Assembly (NCBI RefSeq): GCF_014635485.1
Contig: NZ_BMCX01000001.1
Location: 489,634 to 553,633, forward strand
Direction of reading: 5' to 3'
DNA length: 64,000 nt
Source: Corynebacterium pelargi
GTDB taxonomy: Bacteria > Actinomycetota > Actinomycetes > Mycobacteriales > Mycobacteriaceae
Made by a program: the position numbers and the translations under genes. Of the stretch, positions 1-7,798 are shown one piece after another. The first letter of the stretch is position 1; every line of letters begins with the position of its first letter. The notes below the pieces were generated by a model. It was not told the origin of the DNA. It worked only from the letters and a program-made list of their open reading frames with translations, and ran no database searches.

Positions 1-397
1 TGCGCAGCACCACCGGAGAAGTCGTCAGCGAACGCGCCTGCATGGTGTAAGCGAGCTGCTGGCCACGAACATCCGAAATCTCACCGCGGCGCGCGGGATC
101 AACATAAATGCGTGTGCGCTGTTGCGAGGCCTTCTCACTGAGGTCAGGGCCCCAAACAAGCTGCACCCAGCCCAACCTGGCGGTGAGCACAACAGCCAAG
201 GTCACGCCGATGGTGACGGCCAGCTTCAGGCGTCGACGCAACACATCGCGTTGCCCGCGCCCTTGAGGCTTACGGGTATTCATTTCACGACGAAGAGCGG
301 CCTCATGCTCGGCCGCTCCTGAGTGCTGTGGGCGATCACCCGAACGCGCGTTTCGGGAATAGCGCCCGCCGCGGGGGTCGTTCGAGTAGCGATCCAC
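1..397 (-). CDS. ftsI: FtsI, division-specific peptidoglycan transpeptidase (PBP), 5' part only
   Basis: This is the N-terminal 132 codons of a class B penicillin-binding protein, which cross-links septal peptidoglycan; the rest lies beyond the left edge. The visible part has a basic cytoplasmic tail, one membrane segment (about residues 50-70, rich in V, L, A) and the start of the dimerisation domain (DPARRGEISDVRG, typical of the family). The GTG start shares its G with the TAG stop of the FtsL-like gene upstream, and a GAGGTGAGG ribosome site lies 7 bases before it. A later in-frame ATG near 284 is possible but has no better site. Position after mraZ, rsmH and an FtsL-like gene is the classical dcw order. 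Confidence 0.88.
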   Translation of the reverse strand, partial: MDRYSNDPRGGRYSRNARSGDRPQHSGAAEHEAALRREMNTRKPQGRGQRDVLRRRLKLAVTIGVTLAVVLTARLGWVQLVWGPDLSEKASQQRTRIYVDPARRGEISDVRGQQLAYTMQARSLTTSPVVLR

Positions 398-1134
398 TAT
401 CGAGCCTCACCTCTTGTCTCGGCTGCGGGCGGCGCCGCCGGTGCGGGTGCCTGCGGAGCCTGCCCAGGGTACGGCGCAAGCGTAGCGCCATTTGGTGCAG
501 TATTGCCGGAACGTGGCGCAGTTTGGTTCGGAACAGGATTGAGCTGACCGTTGAGCTCGTCAGTTTTTGCAGGATTACTCGAAGCAGCCCTCGAGCGGAT
601 CGCATCGCCGTTGATATCCACAATCGGGCGGGTCAAATCTGATGCGGGGCGCTGCTCAACCACGTTGCCTTCCGGATCAGTTGCCAACACGCCGGGTTGA
701 TCGGGAACCACTAAGTTCATTTCGGCGGCCTTTTTAGCCAGCTCGGCGGTGGAGCTGGCATTGGCTACATCGCGGTGCAGCGTTTCGATTTGATTGCCCA
801 GCGTGGATTCCGTTGCGCGGAGTTCTTGCAATTTAAACGACTGCGCGGTGGTCATGCCCGATAGCCCCATGGCGATGCCAACACCAATGACCAACACCAA
901 GGTCAAGGTGATGACGAAGCGAACCAGGCCGCGGTCGGCCTTCTTTTGTTCGATTCGACGCCCACGATAGGAAAACACCTGCTGCGAGCCGGGCTTGTGC
1001 TGGAAGCGACGGCGCTGCGGTGTTGGTTGCGGGCTACGAACCCGACGAGTGGGCGCATCCATCACGGAGGCATGCGTGCTGAAGTCGCGGGAGGTGTGGC
1101 TCGACTGGCGGCGCGTGCCTTGCGTCATCGTCAT
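397..1134 (-). CDS. FtsL-like septum protein, proline/alanine-rich C-terminus
   Basis: The 245-residue product has a basic N-terminus, one transmembrane segment (about residues 73-92), a short coiled-coil-like stretch (roughly residues 98-135) and then a long low-complexity tail rich in Pro, Ala and Gln. Size, topology and position between rsmH and ftsI match the poorly conserved FtsL-type proteins of Actinobacteria, which act with FtsB/FtsQ at the divisome. The long tail is unlike E. coli FtsL. The ATG start has an AGGAG site 6-7 bases upstream. Assignment rests on position and topology, not on conserved residues. Confidence 0.7.
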   Translation of the reverse strand: MTMTQGTRRQSSHTSRDFSTHASVMDAPTRRVRSPQPTPQRRRFQHKPGSQQVFSYRGRRIEQKKADRGLVRFVITLTLVLVIGVGIAMGLSGMTTAQSFKLQELRATESTLGNQIETLHRDVANASSTAELAKKAAEMNLVVPDQPGVLATDPEGNVVEQRPASDLTRPIVDINGDAIRSRAASSNPAKTDELNGQLNPVPNQTAPRSGNTAPNGATLAPYPGQAPQAPAPAAPPAAETRGEAR

Positions 1135-1179
1135 GATGGGCTCCTGAATGGGGCTGGAAAGTTTGGTGTTTTGGAATTC

Positions 1180-2172
1180 TTATCGGGCTTCTACTGCTCT
1201 GACGCGAACAGAAGCGGCTCTTGGGTTGTCTTGTATTTCTTGCTCAGAAGCCTGTTCAGCTCCTCGGGTAATGAGCGAGAATTTCGCTTCATGCCCCGGC
1301 AGCTCCATCGGCAATCCTGGCGGTGAGCTGGAGGTAGTGATCTCTTTGAAGAAGCGCTTGACCAGCTTGTCTTCTAAAGATTGATAGGACATAAACACCG
1401 CCCTACCTCCACTGGCGAGACGGTTGCACACTGCTGGCAGGGCCTGCTCGATGCTTTCAAGCTCTTTGTTCACCTCGATGCGCAGCGCTTGGAATGTGCG
1501 CTTCGCCGGGTGCCCACCGCTTCTCCTCGCTGCTGCGGGGATGGTGGCGTACAGCAATTCCACTAAACGAGCAGAGCTATCAAATGGCTCCTTCTCGCGC
1601 TCACGAATCACGGCACTGGCGATCTTGCCGGCGAAGCGTTCCTCGCCGTAGACCTTGAGCACTCGGGCAAGTTCCCCATGGCTATACGTATTCAGCACCG
1701 TCGCTGCGGTCAGCGAGGTCGCTGGATCCATGCGCATGTCCAATGGAGCGTCGACACGGTAAGCAAAGCCGCGTTCTTCTTCGTCGAGTTGCATGGAAGA
1801 GACACCGAGATCGAAAAGGGCTCCACCGAAGCCATGCTCGAGCGCAAGGCAGGCCGCGGGCTGCTCATCGGCGGCGGCCTCAGCCAGGGGCTGCTCGAAT
1901 TGATCAAAACGACAGTGCAGCGCTAGGAAGCGATCACCGAAAGGGGCAAGGCGCGCGCGGGCGTCGACAAGCGAACGGCTATCACGGTCGAGGCCGATCA
2001 CGTGTGCTTGAGGAAAGCGCTCTAAGAAGTATTCGCTATGGCCTCCGGCGCCAAGGGTGCCGTCGAGGATGACGGCACGCTCGCCCATTGCCTCGATGGG
2101 TTTGGCAAGCAGGTCGCCCATGCGATTGCGCATGACAGGAATGTGACCGTGGTGCGTTTCGGGGTGCGCCAT
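1180..2172 (-). CDS. rsmH: RsmH, 16S rRNA (cytosine-1402-N4)-methyltransferase
   Basis: RsmH (MraW) methylates N4 of C1402 of 16S rRNA using S-adenosylmethionine. The 330-residue product opens with the family signature HIPVMRNRM, then the SAM-binding loop [14 protein letters not shown] and the [11 protein letters not shown] motif, and ends with a C-terminal region containing [11 protein letters not shown] and an [13 protein letters not shown] motif. The frame stays open 52 codons further upstream, but the ATG at 2172 begins at the conserved N-terminus and has a GGCAGGA site just before it. It lies between mraZ and the FtsL-like gene in the dcw cluster. Confidence 0.95.
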   Translation of the reverse strand: MAHPETHHGHIPVMRNRMGDLLAKPIEAMGERAVILDGTLGAGGHSEYFLERFPQAHVIGLDRDSRSLVDARARLAPFGDRFLALHCRFDQFEQPLAEAAADEQPAACLALEHGFGGALFDLGVSSMQLDEEERGFAYRVDAPLDMRMDPATSLTAATVLNTYSHGELARVLKVYGEERFAGKIASAVIREREKEPFDSSARLVELLYATIPAAARRSGGHPAKRTFQALRIEVNKELESIEQALPAVCNRLASGGRAVFMSYQSLEDKLVKRFFKEITTSSSPPGLPMELPGHEAKFSLITRGAEQASEQEIQDNPRAASVRVRAVEAR

Positions 2173-2265
2173 GTCGATCCTGCCTTTTGCGTTGGTGTCG
2201 ATGTTGTGGATTGCAGCGATTGCAGTGTGTGCAGTGTGCTTTGGGGTGTACACAGATCCCCACCC

Positions 2266-2307
2266 GGGGGCGCTCTGATATCGGGGAAGTACACCAGAGC
2301 GCGCCCC
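2266..2307 (-). other. Strong stem-loop between mraZ and rsmH
   Basis: A perfect 8-bp inverted repeat (GCGCTCTG at 2270-2277, CAGAGCGC at 2295-2302) is extended by a G5/C4 outer stem with a one-base bulge, giving about 12 pairs around a 17-base loop. It lies in the transcribed spacer of the mraZ-rsmH pair. There is no T-run, so it is not a standard intrinsic terminator; it could be a processing or partial attenuation structure. Confidence 0.5.
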
Positions 2308-2342
2308 GAGCGGAGGTCCTACGTACACTCCTTGGGCACTGT

Positions 2343-2774
2343 TTAGATCAGATCGCCAAGAAACTCGCCTTCAGCAGCAGCGAATGCCGCCTCGGTTTGC
2401 TCCTGGTAGGCGCTCCATGCCTCTGCATCCCAGATTTCGAGGAAGTCCACCGAGCCGATCACGACGCATTCCTTGCTCAACCCCGCGTATTCACGGTGCG
2501 CGGCCGATAGCGTGATGCGCCCTTGACCGTCCGGGCGTTGCTCGTCAGCACTGGCGGCAAGGTTACGAATAAAGGCGCGTGCCTCCGGATTGGTTCGCGA
2601 TACGGCCGCTGCTTTGCGGGCACGTGCCGCGAATTCCTCGCGGGGGTACACAGCAAGACTGTGGTCTTGCCCCTTCGTCACCATCAAGCCACCTGCTAAG
2701 TCTTCACGGAACTTCGCCGGGAGCGTGAGGCGACCTTTGTCGTCGAGTTTTGGGGTGTAGGTACCAAGAAACAT
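2343..2774 (-). CDS. mraZ: MraZ, transcriptional regulator of the division and cell wall cluster
   Basis: MraZ is an AbrB/MraZ-fold DNA-binding protein that represses its own operon. The 143-residue product carries two SpoVT/MraZ repeats: the N-terminal one begins [23 protein letters not shown] and the second contains [17 protein letters not shown]. Length equals the corynebacterial family norm. The ATG at 2774 gives the canonical N-terminus and has AGGTG six bases upstream; an in-frame GTG three codons earlier is less likely. A phased array of MraZ half-sites sits upstream at 2855-2889, consistent with autoregulation. Confidence 0.96.
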   Translation of the reverse strand: MFLGTYTPKLDDKGRLTLPAKFREDLAGGLMVTKGQDHSLAVYPREEFAARARKAAAVSRTNPEARAFIRNLAASADEQRPDGQGRITLSAAHREYAGLSKECVVIGSVDFLEIWDAEAWSAYQEQTEAAFAAAEGEFLGDLI

Positions 2775-2854
2775 GCTGGTCACCTACCTCCCTCAGGCTC
2801 TACAACTCCAGTCTGTTCTCCGTTTCACACCAGCCACATCGCTATCGCTAGTGA

Positions 2855-2889
2855 TCCACTGTCGCCCACCTTACCCCACTTTCCCCCAC
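2855..2889 (-). promoter_or_regulatory. MraZ operator: four GTGGG-type repeats with 10-bp period
   Basis: On the minus strand the pentamers GTGGG, GTGGG, GTGGG and a degenerate GTGGA occur exactly 10 bp apart (complements at 2885-2889, 2875-2879, 2865-2869 and 2855-2859). MraZ is known to bind direct TGGGN repeats separated by 5-bp spacers upstream of its own gene, and this array fits exactly, 80-115 bp before the mraZ start. Confidence 0.85.
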
Positions 2890-3250
2890 AAACAACAGGA
2901 GCAACACTCAAAATAGAAAAAAGACGCTCAACTAATACCCTTCTAACAGGCATAATAGCCAAGCAATCGAGTGGGGACTACGCACCCATACCCGCCACGC
3001 AGTACCCAAAAATCAGCGTTGATTCGATCCCACAACAGCCACAATGGTTTGTTATTACCTCTATAACGCGCTTAAACCACACACTCCTAAGCCTCAGTGG
3101 AGCAAAGTGGGGAAATCTTGGCGCGCTTTAAGCTCGGGTGGGTGAATGTGGGGAATGAGGGGATCGAGGCTTCGCACGCCCCGATAACGGCCCTCCAGCC
3201 GCATCCCCCAGAAGGCCTGCAGGCACCTAGGTCTCGTGTGAGGCAAATGA

Positions 3251-3279
3251 AAAAGCCACAGCCAGGATTTGGCTGCGGC
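3251..3279 (-). terminator. Intrinsic terminator of the DUF3040 gene
   Basis: Read on the minus strand, GCCGCAGCCAAA and TGGCTGTGGC form a GC-rich hairpin followed directly by TTTTTCATTT. It lies about 50 bases after the stop codon. Confidence 0.8.
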
Positions 3280-3305
3280 ATGACCCTCAAGGTGCGGGTC
3301 TTGAG

Positions 3306-3349
3306 TTAGTTTTCGAAGCGACGCTCGTTAGTTCTCGAAGCGACGCTTG
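3306..3349 (-). repeat. 22-bp tandem duplication spanning a stop codon
   Basis: Positions 3306-3327 repeat 3328-3349 with two mismatches. The right copy encodes the last residues and stop of the DUF3040 protein; the left copy, just after the stop, is a duplicate of the same gene end. Confidence 0.85.
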
Positions 3350-3711
3350 AAGTTTTCTTCCATCTTGCTGGCGAAGCCACCTTGGCTCTTGGCCGGCTTT
3401 GCCTTTACTTTCTTGGAGGTCTTCGCTGCCGGAGCGCCGCCACCGCCACGAAGCATCCAAATGGCACCACCAAACATGACGAGGAATCCCACCACGCTCA
3501 GCGCGACGAACATGAGGTTGGACTGCGCCAATGCCATGCCACCGACCAGCATGACCAAGCCAATCACCACGATGGCGATACCGCGAAGCGAGAAGTGCCC
3601 GATACCGCCATTACCCTCGCGGGCAACCGAACGGCCAAACTTCGGATCCTCAGCCATCAAGGAACGCTCGATCTCATACAGGGCGCGCTGTTCCTGCTCT
3701 GAAAGTGCCAC
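3328..3711 (-). CDS. DUF3040 family membrane protein (Rv2169c-like)
   Basis: The 127-residue product begins with the DUF3040 signature MALSEQEQRALYEIERSLMAEDPKF, followed by two transmembrane segments (about residues 44-62 and 68-86), a Gly-rich turn and a Lys/Ala-rich cytoplasmic tail. Function is unknown; the family is widespread in Actinobacteria beside the dcw cluster. The GTG start follows GGAGG at 5-6 bases. The 3' end is tandemly duplicated. Confidence 0.85.
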   Translation of the reverse strand: MALSEQEQRALYEIERSLMAEDPKFGRSVAREGNGGIGHFSLRGIAIVVIGLVMLVGGMALAQSNLMFVALSVVGFLVMFGGAIWMLRGGGGAPAAKTSKKVKAKPAKSQGGFASKMEENFKRRFEN

Positions 3712-3994
3712 CTTTTGCCTCCGGTTGATCTCTTAGGGGTGCTGCTCAGCACGCTGCCATTGCCGATGTTTTTGCAAGCTAACAGGCAAATTGTCGCAAT
3801 AACTTCAGCGCGCTAAGGGGCTTTCACTTCAATATAACGCCCAGCGTAGCGTTAAAGTTCCGCGCTCCCACACTTTTTGTACGCCCGCGAGCGAAAAACT
3901 TTCTCTCCCCGAAGCCGCCAGAAGACATTTTCCAAGCAAGCGAACTGTCACCTTGGGCTTTTAAGCAGTTCTCTTTCTTCTAGGCCTTTCCTTT

Positions 3995-4408
3995 TTAGGC
4001 CGCCATGGGAGCTGCGCCATCGATAGCTTGAGCAAAGTCCTCGACTAGCGACATCAGTGCGCGAACCTTCGCTGCATCGACATCAACCTCGAGCCCCATT
4101 GATGCCCGTGCGCGAAGGGTGGACCAGGGGTGAAACTCTCGAGCCCAAGCCTGACCGGCTTCGCCGCTGAGTTCCAACTGAGCCCAAACGCCTTGAGGCT
4201 TGCGCACCCGGCGAGCAATTGGGGTTTGGGAAACCCACGCCCCCGCCACACGGAGTGCTGCACGGTAGGCATATTCCAAAGCCACAGTGATGTCTCCGCG
4301 TTCGAGCATCGCGACGGCTTCACGCTGCAGCATTGCCGATTGATGTAGCAACTGGCCAGCCTTACCGGGACGCTGATATCCGGTGGTGGCAGAAACAACG
4401 GTATTCAT
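3995..4408 (-). CDS. SAV_6107-like HEPN domain protein, probably SOS-controlled
   Basis: The 137-residue, mostly helical product matches the actinobacterial SAV_6107-type HEPN family: an N-terminal helix with LLHQSAMLQREAVAMLERGD, the motif ALEYAYRAALRVAGAW, and a C-terminal helix AAKVRALMSLVEDFAQAIDG. HEPN proteins are often RNases or nucleotide-binding adaptors, but the RX4-6H catalytic motif is not obvious here. The ATG at 4408 has a strong AAAGGAG site 7 bases upstream; upstream in-frame ATG and TTG codons are weaker. A LexA-like box lies within its likely promoter, so induction by DNA damage is inferred. Confidence 0.75.
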   Translation of the reverse strand: MNTVVSATTGYQRPGKAGQLLHQSAMLQREAVAMLERGDITVALEYAYRAALRVAGAWVSQTPIARRVRKPQGVWAQLELSGEAGQAWAREFHPWSTLRARASMGLEVDVDAAKVRALMSLVEDFAQAIDGAAPMAA

Positions 4409-4771
4409 GGTGCCGCTCCTTTTCATCCCTGCAGAACTGACGCTTTCTGCACGCTTTGATTGACCCAAACTCTAGAAAACAACCTCCAAGCCGCTCATCA
4501 ACAGTATAGAACAGTCGTTCGATTTTCGAAAGTGGTTGAGAAAAATTTTTCGCCCCACTTCCACCAGCTCACGCACATCTCGGGCATATAGCATCACCTG
4601 TTAAGCCAGGGGTTGCGTGAGCAAATAGCAAGTCATGGGCAAATCACGAAAAGCCCCAGGTGTCATCGCTGCACCTATCGCTTCACGGCCTCCTCCCCCG
4701 CGGGTGAAACCCCTGAGATGCCGAGGGCAAAACTGCACCCACAACAACAAGAAACGTGATTGCATAGTGGG
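4409..4771. other. Divergent intergenic region between the HEPN and acetyltransferase genes
   Basis: Beyond the LexA-like box and promoter at 4503-4522, it holds an AT-rich palindrome centred near 4546. I see no gene in it and no clear promoter or ribosome site for the acetyltransferase gene. Confidence 0.5.
4503..4522 (-). promoter_or_regulatory. LexA-like SOS box overlapping a -10 element
   Basis: Positions 4507-4522 read TAGAACAGTCGTTCGA, matching the actinobacterial LexA palindrome TCGAACNNNNGTTCGA at all but one defined base. On the minus strand a strong -10 (TATACT, 4503-4508) abuts the box and a TTTCGA lies about 18 bp further upstream, so LexA binding would cover the spacer of a promoter reading into the HEPN gene. 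Confidence 0.7.
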
Positions 4772-5341
4772 GTGAGTTATTCCATCCTCGATCTCCCTCC
4801 GGCAGCTTTTTCCACCCACGCTCCGGCGCTGGTCGACCTGTATATCGAGGCGATGGGATACGAAGCTTCTCTGCGCACCCGAGCCATTCATTCCTGGCGA
4901 TCAGCAGTAATGGAAGCAGGCTTCGTAGCTGCGTGCGCATTACGCGGCGAGGAGCTTCTTGGCGTGACCTACGGTTTTATTGGCAGGCCAGAACATTGGT
5001 GGTACCGGCAGATCAGCCAAGGCATTCGCCGTCAGCACCCTGGTTCCCACCCCACAGAAGCTCCGGCACTATGGCTTCGCAATTACTTTGAGCTCGCAGA
5101 AATCCACGTGCATCCCCGCGCCCAAGGCAAAGGGATTGGCAGGGCGCTGTTGCAGCACCTACTCAATCAGGTTCACACCCCAAACATCTTGTTATCCACC
5201 CCGGAAGTGCCTCAGGAGCGCAGCGCTGCCTTTCACCTGTATCGCTCCGTGGGGTTTGAAGATGTACTGCGTAATTTCTACTTCCTTGGAGATCCCCGCC
5301 CCTTCGCGGTACTGCGCGCCCCGAGCCAGGTAACGCAGTAA
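4772..5341 (+). CDS. GNAT family N-acetyltransferase (Rv2170-like position)
   Basis: The product of about 189 residues has a GNAT fold: the acetyl-CoA binding motif A reads HVHPRAQGKGIGRALLQHLL (Q/RxxGxG/A), preceded by a strand ELAEIHV and followed by motif B with ERSAAFHLYRSVGFEDV. The substrate cannot be told from sequence. M. tuberculosis has an acetyltransferase (Rv2170) at the same place in its order. The start is uncertain: GTG at 4772 is chosen over TTG at 4760, and neither has a clear ribosome site. Confidence 0.8.
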   Translation: MSYSILDLPPAAFSTHAPALVDLYIEAMGYEASLRTRAIHSWRSAVMEAGFVAACALRGEELLGVTYGFIGRPEHWWYRQISQGIRRQHPGSHPTEAPALWLRNYFELAEIHVHPRAQGKGIGRALLQHLLNQVHTPNILLSTPEVPQERSAAFHLYRSVGFEDVLRNFYFLGDPRPFAVLRAPSQVTQ

Positions 5342-5401
5342 CCGCAATTCCCCCTACAAAAAGCGCAGCGCTATCAGCACAGCACGTGGCCGCTTGTTGC
5401 T

Positions 5402-6379
5402 CTACCGCAAAGCGTCGTGGCCGAGCTCTGTGCCCCACGCCGGCGCCATGCCCAAGTTATGCAGGACCTCCTGGGTGGCACGGGCGAAGTTCATCGTCAT
5501 AAAGTGCACGTCCGGCACGCCTTCCCGAATGAGGCGGTCGACCATCTGGGTGGTGATCTCGATGCCCACCTTGCGCACTTCATCGGCACCAGTGATCTTG
5601 GCTCGCTCGTCTGCTTCGAGCAGTTGGCGTCGAAGCGAATCCGGCAGCGTAGCACCGGATAGCTCAATCTGGCGTTTCACGGAGCGAATACTGGTAATCG
5701 GCATCACGCCCGGGATAATCGGCTTGGCTCCCTGCTCCGGGTCACACGCAACGAGACGATCACGAAGACGCAAGAAGTAGTCCGCGTCGAAGAACATCTG
5801 GGTGATGGAAAATTCCGCCCCGGCGCGCAGTTTACGCACAGTCATCTCGGTGTCGTGCTCTAGGGAAGGACTGCGGAAATGCCCTTCAGGAAACGTCGCA
5901 ATGCCAACCTCAAAGTGCTTGGTTTCTTCCAGAGATCGCACCATCTCAATGAGGTCGCTGGCATATTCAAGGCCCCCTTCGGTTTTCTCCCACGGCCCCA
6001 AAGGATCTGCGCCCGGAGGGTCGCCTCGAAGGGCTAAGAGGTTGGAAAGGCCGGCATCTGCATAATCACGCAGGATCTGCTGGAGTTCCTCCACGGTGTG
6101 ATTGACCAAGGTGAGGTGCACCAGGGTGGTCAAGGGGTGCTGGGCTAGCTTTTTTGCCACACGCAGGGTGCGCTCGCGGCTCGATCCACCAGCCCCGTAC
6201 GTCACGGAGACGAAGGCGGCACCGAGATCGTGGAAATCTACGGCAGCATTCCAGAGCCGTTGCTCAGCAGCATCATCGCGCGGGGGCATGAACTCCACTG
6301 AAAAAGGCACAAGCCCCGGAGGGGTGTCGGCAATGACGTCGGTGATAGGCCGCTGATAGCGAGCATGAATGCTAGGCAT
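5402..6379 (-). CDS. metF: MetF, 5,10-methylenetetrahydrofolate reductase
   Basis: MetF reduces 5,10-methylene-THF to 5-methyl-THF with FAD, supplying the methyl group for methionine synthesis. The 325-residue TIM-barrel protein has the N-terminal VPFSVEFMPPRDD (family SFEFFPP position), LLALRGDPPG in the middle, and AEFSITQMFFDADYFLRLRDR followed by IIPGVMPIT. The ATG at 6379 has no ribosome site but a TACACT -10-like hexamer eight bases upstream, so it is probably translated from a leaderless mRNA. No McbR-type operator was seen. Confidence 0.95.
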   Translation of the reverse strand: MPSIHARYQRPITDVIADTPPGLVPFSVEFMPPRDDAAEQRLWNAAVDFHDLGAAFVSVTYGAGGSSRERTLRVAKKLAQHPLTTLVHLTLVNHTVEELQQILRDYADAGLSNLLALRGDPPGADPLGPWEKTEGGLEYASDLIEMVRSLEETKHFEVGIATFPEGHFRSPSLEHDTEMTVRKLRAGAEFSITQMFFDADYFLRLRDRLVACDPEQGAKPIIPGVMPITSIRSVKRQIELSGATLPDSLRRQLLEADERAKITGADEVRKVGIEITTQMVDRLIREGVPDVHFMTMNFARATQEVLHNLGMAPAWGTELGHDALR

Positions 6380-6636
6380 GGGTGCAAAGTGTAGAAGATT
6401 TATGCTTGGCGATACTAAGCAATCCGCCCGATGGCGGTATTTTTATTCACGCTGCACCCCCACGAACCCACTGCGTTTCGCCGGGCGTGAGGATCGCGGC
6501 TTCATAGCAATTTCTGATGGCGCTAAGACCAACCTTTGGAGGTGGCACAAAGGCCGCGATTCAGATCTGGCATAGGCTAGTAACAGTTACGCACTCGCAC
6601 TTATTGATCCCCTCTTTGGAAAGTTGATGCACAGCA

Positions 6637-7767
6637 ATGACCCAAGGCCCTGCTCAGCACAGCGAACTCATGGATCTTCCGGTTCTTGTCACGGAAGTAG
6701 AAGCAACACTCAAGCGCTTTTTTGAGCAACGCGAACCAGAGATCGCACGCATCGGCGAACCAGCGGCTTTGGCCGTGGACTTCTTAAAAGATCTCGTGTT
6801 TAGCGGCGGCAAGCGAATTCGTCCCGCCTACGCGCTCGCCGGCTTCTACGCCGCAGGTGGTGAAATTGGCGATGGCGATAATGCCCTCGACGCCAAGGCA
6901 GTGCTACAGATGGTCAGCGCTTTGGAGCTGATCCAGGCCTGCGCCCTCGCCCACGACGACGTGATTGATGCCTCCGACACCCGGCGTGGCCAACCAACGG
7001 TGCACCGTGCCGCAGAACACCACCACGCCAACCACCACTGGCTCGGCGATGCAGCACACTTTGGCGAATCCGTTGCGATTTTGGCGGGCGATCTGGCTCT
7101 GGTGTGGGCCGACGATATGTTTTTAACCGCGAAAGTGCCGATGGACAAGATCGTTGCAGCCATCGAACCGTGGCGCGCCATGCGTACCGAAGTCATCGGT
7201 GGACAACTGCTGGATATTTTCCTGGAATCAGAAGGCAGTGAGAGCCTGCAACTGGCGGAAAACGTCAATCGTTTCAAATCAGCGGCCTACACCATCGAAC
7301 GCCCCCTGCACATCGGCGCCGCGATCGCCCAAGGCTCCCCCGAGCTGATTAAGGAACTACGCGAATACGGCCGGGACATCGGCATCGCCTTCCAGCTTCG
7401 CGACGACCTGCTCGGCGTTTTTGGCGATCCCGAGGTCACCGGAAAGCCCGCAGGTGATGATCTGCGCGAAGGAAAACGAACGGTCTTGGTCACCCGAGCC
7501 ATCGAATTGGCCCTCGAGCAAGGACGCAATGATTGGGCAGCCCAGATCCGTGAGCAAGTCGGCACCATTGAAGACCCAGAAGACATTGCCCAGTTGGCCT
7601 CGCTGATTCGCCAGACCGGCGCTGTGGAAGAAGTCGAACGAAGGATTGAACAGCTCACCGACGCCGGTATTGCCAACCTCGAACGAGTACGCGCCTTAGG
7701 CGTCTCCGATGAGGCCATGGATATGCTGTACCGCCTCACGCAGCTAGCCACTTCAAGAAAATCCTAA
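6637..7767 (+). CDS. idsA: Polyprenyl diphosphate synthase (geranylgeranyl diphosphate synthase, IdsA type)
   Basis: This enzyme condenses isopentenyl diphosphate with allylic diphosphates to give longer chains such as geranylgeranyl diphosphate, used for menaquinone and polyprenyl carriers. Both Asp-rich motifs are present: the first at D107-D108 (HDDVIDASDTRRGQPTVH) and the second at D256-D257 (FQLRDDLLGVFGD), with GGKRIRP near residue 53 for isopentenyl diphosphate binding. At 376 residues it is of usual length. The next gene, mptA, follows after 31 bases, in the same order as idsA2-mptA in mycobacteria. Confidence 0.92.
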   Translation: MTQGPAQHSELMDLPVLVTEVEATLKRFFEQREPEIARIGEPAALAVDFLKDLVFSGGKRIRPAYALAGFYAAGGEIGDGDNALDAKAVLQMVSALELIQACALAHDDVIDASDTRRGQPTVHRAAEHHHANHHWLGDAAHFGESVAILAGDLALVWADDMFLTAKVPMDKIVAAIEPWRAMRTEVIGGQLLDIFLESEGSESLQLAENVNRFKSAAYTIERPLHIGAAIAQGSPELIKELREYGRDIGIAFQLRDDLLGVFGDPEVTGKPAGDDLREGKRTVLVTRAIELALEQGRNDWAAQIREQVGTIEDPEDIAQLASLIRQTGAVEEVERRIEQLTDAGIANLERVRALGVSDEAMDMLYRLTQLATSRKS

Positions 7768-7798
7768 GACGCATTCCAGCAGCACTAAAAGAGAGACC

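Larger units (their letters stand above)
2775..3327. other. Intergenic region between mraZ and the DUF3040 gene
   Basis: About 550 bases without a credible gene. It contains the mraZ ribosome site and operator at the left, and the DUF3040 terminator and a 22-bp tandem repeat at the right. The middle (2890-3245) is AT-richer and I see no conserved structure in it; short frames there overlap the terminator and lack ribosome sites. Confidence 0.6.

Noticed and set aside
2200..2240. Short direct repeats (GATTGCAG, GTGTGCAGTGTG) in the mraZ-rsmH spacer
   Set aside because: They are short and imperfect and probably reflect local low complexity.
3087..3290. A 67-codon frame on the minus strand upstream of mraZ
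   Set aside because: It overlaps the DUF3040 terminator, has no ribosome site and no recognisable family.
6380..6636. McbR operator near metF
   Set aside because: No TAGAC-N6-GTCTA palindrome is present in the spacer.
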